This document shows positions 8,227 through 17,402 of a stretch of DNA of 64,000 nt, piece by piece. The DNA is taken from NCBI RefSeq assembly GCF_029892605.1, contig NZ_JARXWF010000003.1, positions 1 through 64,000 on the forward strand, written 5' to 3'. The DNA is from Parabacteroides sp. PM6-13. Its GTDB lineage: Bacteria; Bacteroidota; Bacteroidia; Bacteroidales; Tannerellaceae. The position numbers and the translations under genes are program-made. Positions within the stretch are counted from its first letter, which is position 1; every line of letters starts with the position of its first letter. A model generated the notes under the pieces. It was not told where the DNA came from. It made no database searches and worked only from the letters and a program-made list of their open reading frames with translations.

Positions 8227-9009
8227 TCATTTTCTTATTTTAAGTTCTATGCCAAAAGGTTCTTGTATGATTTGCAAAGCCTCTTCCGGATGATCCGGCT
8301 TGGTGAAGTTTCCGCTGTAAATATAATCCATATTTTCCGGAACGATGATTTTTATATCGTATTGCCGTTCGATTTCCTGAACAACGTGTATCAAGGGCTC
8401 TTCGCGGAAGATAAACCGATTGTTTGTCCAGCCTATCTTTTGCATGATTTCTTCGTTATTGACCGCCTGCAACACACCTTCTTTAAAAACTGTTTGCATA
8501 CCCTCGGTCAACACCACCGATTGATTGTCTGAATCAACTTTTACTTTTCCCGACAGGCAAGCCACCTCGTATCGTGCCGAACGGGTAAAGACATTGAAAC
8601 TGGTTCCTAACACAGTCACGATTCCGCGCGAAGCGTGTACCTTAAATTCTTTTCCTTTTTCTACCTGGAAATAGGCTTCTCCAACTAAACACACCTCTCT
8701 CGATAGGCGCCACCAAAGAGGTTTGTAGGTCAGTTTGCTTTCTGCATTTATGGTCGCTTGCGAACCATCAGGAAACGTCAGGGCAAAATGCTCTCCTTTC
8801 GGAACCACCACTTCTTTGCTATACAGGAAAGCAACCGAAGGAAGTAGGATCAAAAGAATGGCTGCAATGCTCGCATAGCGAAACAACGAGCGTTTATAGA
8901 AAGGTACTCTATTATCCTTTTCGTCTTCCAATCCCGCAAATTTCTCCGCCCAGATCTCTTCTTTCGACCGGCTCCAGGTAGGTTGTATTTTTATCTTTTC
9001 TATATTCAT
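8227..9009 (-). CDS. FecR family anti-sigma factor
   Basis: A 260-residue protein with a short cytosolic N-terminus, one membrane segment at about 43-64 (YASIAAILLILLPSVAFLYS) and a periplasmic FecR domain (KGEHFALTFPDGSQATINAE), followed by the C-terminal STN-like DUF4974 domain (EEPLIHVVQEIERQYDIKII). Known role: holds or activates the partner ECF sigma factor according to the state of the TonB receptor. It lies 2 bp after the sigma gene and 1 bp before the receptor gene, so the three form one regulatory unit. Confidence 0.9.
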   Translation of the reverse strand: MNIEKIKIQPTWSRSKEEIWAEKFAGLEDEKDNRVPFYKRSLFRYASIAAILLILLPSVAFLYSKEVVVPKGEHFALTFPDGSQATINAESKLTYKPLWWRLSREVCLVGEAYFQVEKGKEFKVHASRGIVTVLGTSFNVFTRSARYEVACLSGKVKVDSDNQSVVLTEGMQTVFKEGVLQAVNNEEIMQKIGWTNNRFIFREEPLIHVVQEIERQYDIKIIVPENMDYIYSGNFTKPDHPEEALQIIQEPFGIELKIRK

Positions 9010-9011
9010 AA

Positions 9012-9509
9012 TTATAAAAGTTTCGTTTTTAGAAATTGCAAGGCACCTGTGATTCGCTTTTCCACAGCCTTTACGCTGATGCCTAACCTGTCGGATATTT
9101 CGTGGTATTTCAACTCCTCATTCCGGCTCATTAGAAAGGCTTCGCGTTGCAATTCGCCCATTTCACTTAAGGCAGATGAATACACGGCTTTCAATTCCTC
9201 AAACTGCAACATCTCCTGAGGCGACAAAGGCTCAATACCTGTTCCAACCATATCTTTGGCATAGTCGAGTCGGGTTGCACTTTTCCTATAATCGCTTATC
9301 ACCATATCATTGGCAATCTTATAGAGAAGAGCCTTGATGTTCTTCGTGTCAAACACATCTCTCTTCTCCCAGACACGCATAAATACATCCTGTGCGATAT
9401 CGGATGCGACATCTTCATCCGCACATCTGTAATAGATATAATTACGGATAGGGTCAAAATACAGATCAAATATGTCTTTAAACTCCGGCTTTGTCAATGT
9501 ATTCTTCAA
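9012..9509 (-). CDS. ECF RNA polymerase sigma factor (FecI-like)
   Basis: A 165-residue sigma-70 family protein. Region 2 is at about 12-70 (YYRCADEDVASDIAQDVFMR) and region 4 at about 110-160, with the helix-turn-helix ELKYHEISDRLGISVKAVEK. Size and domain set fit the Bacteroidetes ECF group paired with FecR. It should direct polymerase to its own operon: anti-sigma, TonB receptor and small secreted protein. No clean TAnnTTTG box precedes it; the nearest T-rich stretch on the minus strand around 9540-9550 is imperfect. Confidence 0.9.
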   Translation of the reverse strand: MKNTLTKPEFKDIFDLYFDPIRNYIYYRCADEDVASDIAQDVFMRVWEKRDVFDTKNIKALLYKIANDMVISDYRKSATRLDYAKDMVGTGIEPLSPQEMLQFEELKAVYSSALSEMGELQREAFLMSRNEELKYHEISDRLGISVKAVEKRITGALQFLKTKLL

Positions 9510-9625
9510 TTACAATTTATATATATACCGTATAAACAAAAAGATACCCTACTAAGAAACGGCGTAAAGATCCGAAAGTTTTTTGATTTGAAGACAAAAG
9601 CACTCAATGGGAGTGAAGTATTTAT

Positions 9626-9633
9626 TAGATTTG
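9626..9633 (+). promoter_or_regulatory. Candidate -7 box TAGATTTG
   Basis: TAGATTTG matches TAnnTTTG and lies 26 bp before the ATG at 9660. It argues for that start over an earlier in-frame one at 9588. No convincing -33 element was seen. Confidence 0.5.
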
Positions 9634-9659
9634 TAACCGTACCTAAAAAAAACAAAAAT

Positions 9660-10013
9660 ATGAAGGACGAAACAGTTGCCAAAGATATAGATACTTATAT
9701 CGCCGCTTCTCCCGAAGAACACCACGCGCGTCTGAATGAAATGAGAGAGCTGATTCTGCAAACGGTTCCTCAGCTTCAGGAAACCATCAGCTGGGGAATG
9801 CCTACATTCAAACTGCGAGGCAAGAATCTAGCACATTTCGCTACGCATAAACACCACTTAGGCTTCTATCCGGGAGAAGAGCCCATCGTTGTGTTCAAGG
9901 AGCAATTGACAGCGTATAAGACCTCGAAAGGAGCAGTGCAACTGCCTTGGAATAAATCGCTTCCCAAAGAGTTGATTCGGGATATGTTATTGTGGCAGGC
10001 GAAACATATTTAG
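9660..10013 (+). CDS. DUF1801 / iron-chaperone-like (YdhG-type) protein
   Basis: A 117-residue cytosolic protein. It has the DUF1801 pattern: DIDTYIAASPEEHHARLNEM, then ISWGMPTFKLRGKNLAHFA, HHLGFYPG and a C-terminal LPKELIRDML. The family has a frataxin-like fold and is annotated as 'iron chaperone' from the Bacillus member, but for most members the role is untested. A start at 9660 gives the usual family length and sits behind a -7 box. It converges with the helical-repeat gene at 10032, leaving 18 bp. A link to the neighbouring FecI/TonB locus is tempting but unsupported, as it is on the other strand with its own promoter. Confidence 0.8.
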   Translation: MKDETVAKDIDTYIAASPEEHHARLNEMRELILQTVPQLQETISWGMPTFKLRGKNLAHFATHKHHLGFYPGEEPIVVFKEQLTAYKTSKGAVQLPWNKSLPKELIRDMLLWQAKHI

Positions 10014-10031
10014 AAGCTGTAGAAATAGTCT

Positions 10032-12164
10032 TTAAAGCTTTTTCGACCTTTTTTTGCTCAACCAATCTTTACGTGTGTCGCAAACAGCTTGACGATACAG
10101 ATAAAAATCGGCCGTGCGGTACTCTTTTCGCAACTGCTTGGCTACATCGCGCTCCGGCGAATGAGGCTGCCAACCGGCATTGAGAAAGATATTCAACCAT
10201 TTGTAGTTAAACTCTCTGTCAGTCGTGTAAGTAAAAGCCTTGACCGTGAGTTGTTGCGCCTTTTTCTGAAGACGGGAGATCCACACCTGATAGTCCTTCG
10301 GTTCTCCACTACCTTGCACATATTGGGTTAAAGCCCAACAGTCGCAGGTAGCACGCAGCAATCCCAATGCATAACGGAAGGTGGCTTCGGCCTTTAGGTG
10401 AGGCGATTGTGCGGTATACATCACTTGTTGCAGATCGTTCATCTGTGTGGCGAAGCGTAACTTATAGTGCATGGGCGATGAAACTTTTTTTCGTGCATAT
10501 AACGGTTCGGCAAAGGGCTCATAGTAAAAGCTGTCATATATATTGAGTGTAGTGTCATAAGCGGCATGGTGTTCGGCCAATAAGCTGGCGGCTTTATCGA
10601 ACGACTCTTCGCGCATATATTTCGTGGCGAGAATCTCTTTGAGGTAATCGGGATTCTTGTAGCAGTGTGTTGCACAGAAACGTTGAAAAGCATTTTCTCC
10701 CCCTTTTTCGAGCACCTGTATATAACCAGCTACTCCCTGGGTAGAGAGCGTATCCATCATCTCGAATATATCGGTGCGGAAATCGGGGTTCCAAGGGTTG
10801 CCCCAAGCATCTTTCTCTTCAAGTTTTTTTCGATAATCTACGAGGGTGCGATAGCGTTCGCTTACCATCCCGGCCAACAATAACGCCTCTACCTCTTTGT
10901 CTTTTTGCAGATAGCGGGGAATCATTACCGTCAAAGCAATCCGACGCAATGCATCGTTATAATAGTAATGACCCCAGTTTGCAAACATATCCCAGTCGTC
11001 ATATCTTTCGATAATGGCGGGGGTGATGTTTGCCCGAATACGCTTGTCGAGCCATGTCAACTGCCCCGTAATGGCGTTGTCGAAAGCCTTATCGTACGTT
11101 CCGGTGAGTGCCTGGAGGTAGATTTGAAAAATGCGAACGTAGTCGTGTGTAGCTTTACTACCTTTAGCTTGGATAGCCTGGTTGATATAATATAAAGAGG
11201 CATAGTTATCCCCTTGCTGATGGGCGCTGTAGGCAAGTAGTTGCCACCACATGGCGGGCTGCTCGACACGAGAATCATGGATCGCCTGCATAGCCAGTTC
11301 CGTCCAGGCTGCCCGTTCCTTGGGACTACAGCTATCGCTTTTTATGAGGTGGCGATTCGCCTCTTCAATAATCCATTGTGTGTTGGGCGTTTGACGCAAC
11401 AGGAAGTGAGCTTTCTCCAGTGGAGTATCCTCAATATTCAGTTGCCGAATACATGTCCAAAACTCCTCTCCAAACCGATAGATATTGCCATAGTGTGTCA
11501 TGGCTGCATGCCAATTTTCCGCACGGTATTCAACACCTGCCAGATATTCCTCCGCCATCTCTCGGACTGCAGAGGGAGGAAGCTGTTTGAACTGTTCATG
11601 CCACAACCGCCGACAGAGCGTATAATCTTCCATCGTTACGGCTGCCCGTACGGCCTGCAACAGGTAGCGCGCTTTCAATCGACTGCCTTTATATGCTAAT
11701 GCCTCTTCGAGGATCTCCCGCATATCCTGATAATCCAGTTCCTCTTTGGTGGGATACCACCAGGGATCAAATCGTTTGAATCGTTCTCGTTCGCATTTCT
11801 TGGCCAACAACAGAAAACGGATCGCTTCTTTATCGTTCTGTTTTCTAAGGTAGGCGACAAAATCGTTGAAACGCATCCAGTCAGGCAAGTTTCTTTGTTC
11901 AATCAGTAATAGCTCTTCGTAGGTGTACTGATACACCACTTGTCGGATATCTTCGAGAGCTATGTCCCGCTGCCCGGTATAGGTCTGCCAGTCGCGCAGG
12001 TTGGCTTCCGTTTGCTCTTTCAGTTCTTTTTCTAAACTCCAATCAAATCGGAAAAGGGGCAAATCCTCAGCCGACTCCGTGTACATACGGAATGGTCCGC
12101 AGGCAAATGCCGGAACACTACTGAACAACAACAGGAGAGTAATTATAGATACGCTTGATTTCAT
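10032..12164 (-). CDS. Secreted helical-repeat protein of unknown function
   Basis: A 710-residue protein with a signal peptide (MKSSVSIITLLLLFSSVPAFA) followed by CGPF. The mature chain is almost entirely helical, with many Trp/Tyr/Leu/Arg and motifs such as ALAYKGSRLKARYLLQAVRA and AENWHAAMTHYGNIY that look like degenerate TPR repeats, probably a periplasmic scaffold. I do not recognise a named family. The ATG at 12164 was chosen because the signal peptide starts there; it overlaps the upstream lipoprotein gene by 47 bp, suggesting translational coupling. The pair is likely a two-component periplasmic module, inferred from overlap only. Confidence 0.75.
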   Translation of the reverse strand: MKSSVSIITLLLLFSSVPAFACGPFRMYTESAEDLPLFRFDWSLEKELKEQTEANLRDWQTYTGQRDIALEDIRQVVYQYTYEELLLIEQRNLPDWMRFNDFVAYLRKQNDKEAIRFLLLAKKCERERFKRFDPWWYPTKEELDYQDMREILEEALAYKGSRLKARYLLQAVRAAVTMEDYTLCRRLWHEQFKQLPPSAVREMAEEYLAGVEYRAENWHAAMTHYGNIYRFGEEFWTCIRQLNIEDTPLEKAHFLLRQTPNTQWIIEEANRHLIKSDSCSPKERAAWTELAMQAIHDSRVEQPAMWWQLLAYSAHQQGDNYASLYYINQAIQAKGSKATHDYVRIFQIYLQALTGTYDKAFDNAITGQLTWLDKRIRANITPAIIERYDDWDMFANWGHYYYNDALRRIALTVMIPRYLQKDKEVEALLLAGMVSERYRTLVDYRKKLEEKDAWGNPWNPDFRTDIFEMMDTLSTQGVAGYIQVLEKGGENAFQRFCATHCYKNPDYLKEILATKYMREESFDKAASLLAEHHAAYDTTLNIYDSFYYEPFAEPLYARKKVSSPMHYKLRFATQMNDLQQVMYTAQSPHLKAEATFRYALGLLRATCDCWALTQYVQGSGEPKDYQVWISRLQKKAQQLTVKAFTYTTDREFNYKWLNIFLNAGWQPHSPERDVAKQLRKEYRTADFYLYRQAVCDTRKDWLSKKRSKKL

Positions 12165-13212
12165 CGGGTGTATAATTTGACAGTTGGGTAGAATCGAGGT
12201 GATAAAGAAGTACACTATGCCGGTCTAATTGCGGCTCTATCAGTGCCTGACTGGCCATGATTTCTTGCATCTCCGCTTTCTCGAAGCGGATCTCCATACC
12301 CGTCGAAAGCCATTGTTCTTCTTGTTCAAAGTCGGTGGTGACGATGTAGAGATTATCTTTCTTCTGTTGCAGATTCGGATGATCGGGCGAGAGTCCGCGT
12401 AATAGAAACCGAAACGCTTTGTTTTCGAAACAGACAGCCCAGGAGAAAGCAGGATAACCCACGTCCAGGGGCAATGTATAATCCTTCAATCGGTGGGCAT
12501 ACGGTGCCACATCGCGTGCCGATAGAATAGAGTTGACAGTTAAATAATCGCGCACACTTCCGGTATTATAACACATCAATATACCGTGATCGGCAGGTGG
12601 CACAGGCATATTGAGCTGATGCAGCCGAATCGTAACGGAGAGGCGGATACGTTCTTTGATGAGCAAATCGCGCAGTTTCTCCAAAAACATAAAATAGGGT
12701 TGCTCGGTTCCTTTTGTCCAATCGCAATCGATCTGTATCTCGCGGATAGGCCCTATGTCATGGGTTTCCGACATCGTCCGGATACGCTGAAGCAGTAGCT
12801 CCGGCAGTGTATCGACAAACCGGGCATGGGTAAATAGTTTATGTTCGAGAAAGACTGTCGGGATTATCTCCACCCCACGAGGAATCGGATCGATAAAGCG
12901 GAGCGTAGCGTTGGGCACGGCATCGTTATTCTCGTCTACTACATCAAAATAGCGCAGATAAAGCCGCTTGATATTGTGATCGGCCAGGAAGAGGCTGTCA
13001 GATTCCGCAAAACGAAAGGTGGTTTTCCAATAATAGATCGCGTTATCGCCCCGAACTGGTGTTGAGGTTTCCATGGGGTGAGTCTCTTTCTCTTTCGGCT
13101 GCTCCTTCTTTTTTGATGCTGTTTGTTCCTTTTGGCAACCAACCAAAGCGAGTGTCATAAGCAGCGAAAAGAGAAGAGTATTGCGCCACAAAAAATAGTT
13201 TATGTGTGTCAT
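12118..13212 (-). CDS. TIM-barrel-like lipoprotein of unknown function
   Basis: A 364-residue protein with a lipoprotein signal: hydrophobic LFSLLMTLALVGC, lipid Cys about residue 26, then a Lys/Glu/Gln linker. The body has features of a glycosidase-like (beta/alpha)8 barrel: strands such as IKRLYLRYFDVVD, VEIIPTVFL, IREIQIDCDWT, IRLSVTIRLHQL and LPLDVGYPAFSW in order, with acidic residues at strand ends (QIDCDWT). This resembles DUF3142-type barrels, but I am not certain of the family. The next gene begins inside its 3' end in another frame. The promoter is probably within 13213-13290; no clear box was seen. Confidence 0.65.
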   Translation of the reverse strand: MTHINYFLWRNTLLFSLLMTLALVGCQKEQTASKKKEQPKEKETHPMETSTPVRGDNAIYYWKTTFRFAESDSLFLADHNIKRLYLRYFDVVDENNDAVPNATLRFIDPIPRGVEIIPTVFLEHKLFTHARFVDTLPELLLQRIRTMSETHDIGPIREIQIDCDWTKGTEQPYFMFLEKLRDLLIKERIRLSVTIRLHQLNMPVPPADHGILMCYNTGSVRDYLTVNSILSARDVAPYAHRLKDYTLPLDVGYPAFSWAVCFENKAFRFLLRGLSPDHPNLQQKKDNLYIVTTDFEQEEQWLSTGMEIRFEKAEMQEIMASQALIEPQLDRHSVLLYHLDSTQLSNYTPDEIKRIYNYSPVVVQ

Positions 13213-13356
13213 TCTGCGAGCCTTTTATGTTATGTTGGACTTTCTACAAAGATACCCACCCGGCAGGGGTAGAAAGACTATAAATATCCCGGATTGTATG
13301 AAATAGCCGCCTTGCTGTATGAAATGATCCACCAACGCATCTTTCCTACAATCCTA

Positions 13357-13387
13357 TTGATTATCTGTTTGTTTTGTTCTATTTTTG
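13357..13387 (+). promoter_or_regulatory. Candidate promoter TTG-N20-TATTTTTG
   Basis: A TTG at 13357-13359 and a TATTTTTG -7 box at 13380-13387 are 20 bp apart, matching Bacteroidetes spacing. The box lies 28 bp before the ATG at 13415 and excludes the in-frame start at 13385. Confidence 0.55.
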
Positions 13388-13414
13388 CGAATAAGAGTAG
13401 TTTCGATTTATATA

Positions 13415-13996
13415 ATGAATATAGGTGTGATGAAAGAAAAAGGAGAAAATATACTGATGTTTCTTGCCTATGCCTTTGCGATTTTTACGGGTTTAATTCT
13501 ATTGGTGGGATTAGCCCATTGGATTTATGCAAATTGGGGAAGTGCTTTAACGATTATCGGCATTGTAATGTGCCTTGTCTTAAGCCTAATACTCTTCTAT
13601 TTTATTGCGTGGATAAAGGAAAAAGTAAGTGATTATAAGAAATTCAAGCGAGGTGAGTTTCCGCCTGTATATATTGACATTAATAGAATTGACAAACTTT
13701 TTCTTCCAGATCCACGCTCCCAGATTTCATTAGAAGAGCGTTATAAATCTGCTTTTTCATTTGGAATAAGAGTTCCCCGAAAATACCTGAGCAATTTAAC
13801 CGTAAAAGGGGATATGCCCCTGATCTGTATGGAAGAGATTCTAAAAATGAAGAATCTTTCCCGCTTAGACTTAAGTAGAGTCCGATTTATGGACACACCG
13901 GACAAAGGCCTGTTAGAACAGATTTTTTGCAAATTAGAAAAGCTGGAGGTGCTTATACCTCCTCCTTTTGAATATTGGGTAGAAAACTATAAATAA
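13415..13996 (+). CDS. Small two-TM protein with C-terminal soluble domain
   Basis: About 193 residues (ATG at 13415; a second ATG at 13430 is equally possible). Two membrane segments lie near the N-terminus (about 15-37 and 45-68: ILMFLAYAFAIFTGLILLVG and ALTIIGIVMCLVLSLILF). A soluble domain of about 120 residues follows, with a leucine-rich-like pattern (LICMEEILKMKNLSRLDLSR, then LEQIFCKLEKLEVLIPP), which may be a short LRR-like or SMI1-like fold. I do not recognise the family. The M42 peptidase gene starts 7 bp after its stop, so the two are probably co-transcribed. Confidence 0.65.
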   Translation: MNIGVMKEKGENILMFLAYAFAIFTGLILLVGLAHWIYANWGSALTIIGIVMCLVLSLILFYFIAWIKEKVSDYKKFKRGEFPPVYIDINRIDKLFLPDPRSQISLEERYKSAFSFGIRVPRKYLSNLTVKGDMPLICMEEILKMKNLSRLDLSRVRFMDTPDKGLLEQIFCKLEKLEVLIPPPFEYWVENYK

Positions 13997-14003
13997 TCCT
14001 TTT

Positions 14004-14957
14004 ATGAATATCGATTTATTACATCAATTATGCACTCTTCATTCCACTTCCGCAGCAGAGGAAGATGTGTTTGCTTGTATGAAACAATGCTTTGAGAATA
14101 ATGGTTTTGATGTAGTTTCAAACAATTATTATGTTGCGGGGAGAAAGCATTTGTCGGATGACTTTCCCACTCTTCTGCTGACCGCTCATGCCGATTCACC
14201 GGGATGGGCTATTGCGGATTCAAAGGCGATACATGATGAGGTGTTTCTATCCTATCGTGTCAGGAGTATCGGAGATATATCTTCTTGGCTTGATGCGGCG
14301 GTTGTTCTCAAGACAGGTGATATGAAAATAGAGGGGCGATTGTCGAATGGATGTTTTCTTGTGAAGCCCGAGGAGTTGAAAGGGGGGACAATCCGGAAAG
14401 ATGACCGGATCTGTTTCTGCCCAAAATTCCAGCTAAAAGAGAACATCCTGGAGGCCACCTTTTTAGATAACCGAATCGGTTGCTTTTTGTTAGCGAAGAT
14501 AGCGGAGGCGTTTTCCGAGTGGGAGATGAAATATAATCTGGTTTTAGCTGTTTCTTCTTCAGAAGAGACAACAGGTGACGGTGCAGATAAATTAGCGGAG
14601 GATGTGAAGGCAGATGTTGTCGTTGTACTTGATACTACCTACGAAGAAAAAAATGTGCGGTTGGGGAATGGCGCTGTTTTAACTCTGAAAGATGATGGTA
14701 TTCAGTTGGATGATAAGATAGCGACAAAGCTCATTGACTTAATCACCGGGAATGGAATAAAATTGCAAACAGAAAAGACGTATGGCTATACCGATACGAT
14801 CTCGTTTATAGAGAGTCCGAACGATGCTCTTATCATCTCGTTATTGATAGCCCAGAAGAATAATCATTCATTCTTTGAGCAGATTGACACCAGAGATATC
14901 GACTCCTATTTTGACGCACTTAAAACACTCTGTTGTACTGATTTTTCCTGTTTTTAA
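14004..14957 (+). CDS. M42 family metallopeptidase (glutamyl aminopeptidase-like)
   Basis: A 317-residue cytosolic protein. The di-metal site of M42/M20 enzymes is visible in order: HAD at residues 62-64, an Asp in LDNRIGCF, the Glu pair in SSSEETTGDGA, the Asp in VVLDTTY, and a late His in KNNHSFF. Known family role: removal of N-terminal residues from peptides by a large self-compartmentalising complex. The sequence is slightly short for the family (usually about 340-360). It follows the two-TM protein by 7 bp. A terminator is not evident; 14958-15156 is AT-rich and I see nothing in it. Confidence 0.85.
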   Translation: MNIDLLHQLCTLHSTSAAEEDVFACMKQCFENNGFDVVSNNYYVAGRKHLSDDFPTLLLTAHADSPGWAIADSKAIHDEVFLSYRVRSIGDISSWLDAAVVLKTGDMKIEGRLSNGCFLVKPEELKGGTIRKDDRICFCPKFQLKENILEATFLDNRIGCFLLAKIAEAFSEWEMKYNLVLAVSSSEETTGDGADKLAEDVKADVVVVLDTTYEEKNVRLGNGAVLTLKDDGIQLDDKIATKLIDLITGNGIKLQTEKTYGYTDTISFIESPNDALIISLLIAQKNNHSFFEQIDTRDIDSYFDALKTLCCTDFSCF

Positions 14958-15156
14958 GCATCTTATTTGTGGTTGTTTTGAATTTATTATCAAATTAGCA
15001 CAGCACAACTTGTTTACTTGCAATGTGAGAAAAAAAGGACGACTACAACGAACAAATATTACATCAAATTGTTATAAAATCAAGATTTCTTGATATCATT
15101 TTTGAGTGATTATTCTAATTTTTATTCTTTTTGTTTAATCATTAAATTCCTGCATC

Positions 15157-15573
15157 ATGTCTTACAACTTACATCGATATATCACTGCACAAGAGGCCGT
15201 TTACGAACAAGTAAAACAAGAATTGCTCGCAGGTTATAAACACAGCCATTGGATGTGGTATATTTTTCCACAGATTAAAGGTTTAGGACGTTCCTCAACT
15301 TCTGTCTATTATGCTATTGAATCATTGGATGAGGCAAAGAATTATCTGGAACATCCCGTATTGGGAAGTCGCTTGGAGGAGTGTTGCCAAATACTTTTGG
15401 AATTAGAGGATAAATCGGCAGAAAGTATATTTGGAGGGATTGATGCTAAAAAACTGAAATCATCAATGACATTATTTGCCTTAGTATCCGAAAAGGAGAT
15501 TTTCCGAGAAGTTCTTCAGAAGTATTTTGGAGGGAAAGAAGATGTTAGAACAAAAAAAATAGTTTCAAAATAG
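15157..15573 (+). CDS. DUF1810 family protein
   Basis: A 138-residue protein with the conserved DUF1810 blocks: QELLAGYKHSHWMWYIFPQI (residues 22-41), RSSTSVYYAIESLDEAKNYL, HPVLGSRLEECCQILL, and IFGGIDAKKLKSSMTLF. The family is a small helical cytosolic protein of unknown role, found in many bacteria and often calpastatin-annotated without evidence. It is a single gene with its own AT-rich upstream region (15085-15156) lacking a clean -7 box. The gap 15574-15716 holds nothing I can support. Confidence 0.85.
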   Translation: MSYNLHRYITAQEAVYEQVKQELLAGYKHSHWMWYIFPQIKGLGRSSTSVYYAIESLDEAKNYLEHPVLGSRLEECCQILLELEDKSAESIFGGIDAKKLKSSMTLFALVSEKEIFREVLQKYFGGKEDVRTKKIVSK

Positions 15574-15716
15574 GCATTTACTAATAACATAAACCGTTTA
15601 GATATATACTAAAAAGACTGAACTGTCAACCGGAAATAGAAAAAGACAGAGAAGCTTTATTCGTTACATTTTCTTTTCAAGGAGGACACGAGGCATTATC
15701 TCGGATATCTGGTGTT

Positions 15717-17402
15717 TCATCTTTCATTCCAATAAATCATTGAAGCTTCTTGATGTACTATTACTTCGCCATTGATCCATTCAAACTCGTCAACAGTCGC
15801 ATCTTTATAAATTGTTAATTCCAAATTACAATCCAAGCACCCCCACATTCCGGCATGACATATATAGATGTAATTATCATGTTCAAACCGATAATGAGTA
15901 TATAAACCGCTTCCTCCAATGATTTGCACTCCATTAGTCAAAATTAGATCAGGTTTATCACTTATCGAACGACCTTTTTCCCATGAAGCATACCGATATA
16001 CATTATTGTTTTCGGACGCTTCAATACAATCAATCCGTACCATATATGTGTCGGTTTCAACCAAGCAGACTGGAGAAATAAACGTCTTTAGACTCTCATG
16101 CAAATCATTTCTCTCGTCTTCAATCAACTTGTTCCTGATCGTTTTCTCGCGATTTGATGTGTGTTGTATTAAACAAATATCATAATCTTCATAAAAGCAA
16201 TTAAATGTTATCAATGGCATATGGTAAGAACCGGTTTCTTCATTTATCACAGCACCACGCCAACTAACAAAGATGTTTTCAAGATCGGCATTACTGATTT
16301 TATCAATCAATACTGGACAAAACACTTCATCAAATCGCTCAATGAATTCTTTCTCATTTTTTATCGGAGGTATGGGGTAAGTTCTTTCAAGAGGATATGA
16401 GATGATGTGACTCAACCCCTCTTTATCTTTTCTTTTTGTCATTTCGACAATATGCTTTGCTCTCTCATTAATTCTCTTATAGTCAAAAACATTATCTTCT
16501 TCGGCATGTCTTCTCCACACAATATAACTGGCCTCTTCCGGGAGGTTGGGGTCTTCGATTCCAAATTCCTGACGGATATTGTTTTCATCCATCCACCAAC
16601 CAAAGGAATGGCTGCCCACCAGGTAGATGGCGTTGGTAACCTGTAGGTCTACTAAGGCTTGTGCGAAGTCGTGGAAGGATTCTGCGCTTAGGCTTTCGAT
16701 CATCATAATCTCACCGTTCCGGTCGCATAGGGAGCGGCGGATGGATTTGTTCTTGGGGTTGTTCTCTACCAATCGACCGTTATCGACCAACGGGTATTGG
16801 CGGAAGAAATACCCTTCTTTCTCCGTGGCACGTTCGAAGAGTGGTGAATTATCAGCTACACCGATGGTGATTTGATTGTCAATAATGGCACAATACCCTT
16901 TTTTTGATAATCCCCAAGCAAGAGGTTTGCCCTTTAAGACAAAGGCGCCTACAATCTTGTGGTTATCCCGGCGAATATCTGCCGCCTGTGCCGCGTAGAT
17001 AATCGAGGGGTCCTGTTTGTCCAGAGGCCCCACATGCAGTGTCATCTCTGCGCGGTGCGGGATATAGATGCGCAAAGGGATATCGTTAATCAAGGTATCA
17101 ATCGTTTGGATATACCCTGTGGTGAGGGTGTCAATGGGTAATTCCAATGGAGTGATCTCAGGTTGCACAGGTGCGGAAGCCTCCACCTCCGGTTCAAAAA
17201 AACTCTCCGCTTCTTCTTTACTCTCCGCTTTTTTTGTCGACAACAGGTAAGCAACGAGCAGCCCGCCCAAGATTAGCACTAAAACGATAACAGCCAATAG
17301 CCAACCTTTCGATCGATATCGAGAAGTTGAGCGCATAGAGATGTTTTTTCCTCCGATCACGCGTATTTCATTGTCCTTAATATCTTCTTGTTTCATAGTC
17401 AT
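15717..17402 (-). CDS. Membrane-anchored phosphodiester-glycosidase-like (NAGPA) protein
   Basis: A 561-residue protein with one N-terminal membrane segment (about 34-54, WLLAVIVLVLILGGLLVAYL) after a 33-residue cytosolic tail, then an acidic/Pro linker. Residues about 105-290 match the NAGPA (phosphodiester glycosidase, formerly DUF2233-type) domain: IVGAFVLKGKPLAWGLSKKG, FFRQYPLVDNGRLV, RRSLCDRNGEIMMIESLS and FHDFAQALVDLQVTNAIYLV. Known relatives cleave sugar phosphodiesters. The last 270 residues form a second domain with many aromatic and acidic residues that I do not recognise. The start codon overlaps the LytTR gene stop (ATGA), so regulator and membrane protein are translationally coupled and the LytTR protein probably senses or serves this envelope protein. 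Confidence 0.75.
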   Translation of the reverse strand: MTMKQEDIKDNEIRVIGGKNISMRSTSRYRSKGWLLAVIVLVLILGGLLVAYLLSTKKAESKEEAESFFEPEVEASAPVQPEITPLELPIDTLTTGYIQTIDTLINDIPLRIYIPHRAEMTLHVGPLDKQDPSIIYAAQAADIRRDNHKIVGAFVLKGKPLAWGLSKKGYCAIIDNQITIGVADNSPLFERATEKEGYFFRQYPLVDNGRLVENNPKNKSIRRSLCDRNGEIMMIESLSAESFHDFAQALVDLQVTNAIYLVGSHSFGWWMDENNIRQEFGIEDPNLPEEASYIVWRRHAEEDNVFDYKRINERAKHIVEMTKRKDKEGLSHIISYPLERTYPIPPIKNEKEFIERFDEVFCPVLIDKISNADLENIFVSWRGAVINEETGSYHMPLITFNCFYEDYDICLIQHTSNREKTIRNKLIEDERNDLHESLKTFISPVCLVETDTYMVRIDCIEASENNNVYRYASWEKGRSISDKPDLILTNGVQIIGGSGLYTHYRFEHDNYIYICHAGMWGCLDCNLELTIYKDATVDEFEWINGEVIVHQEASMIYWNER

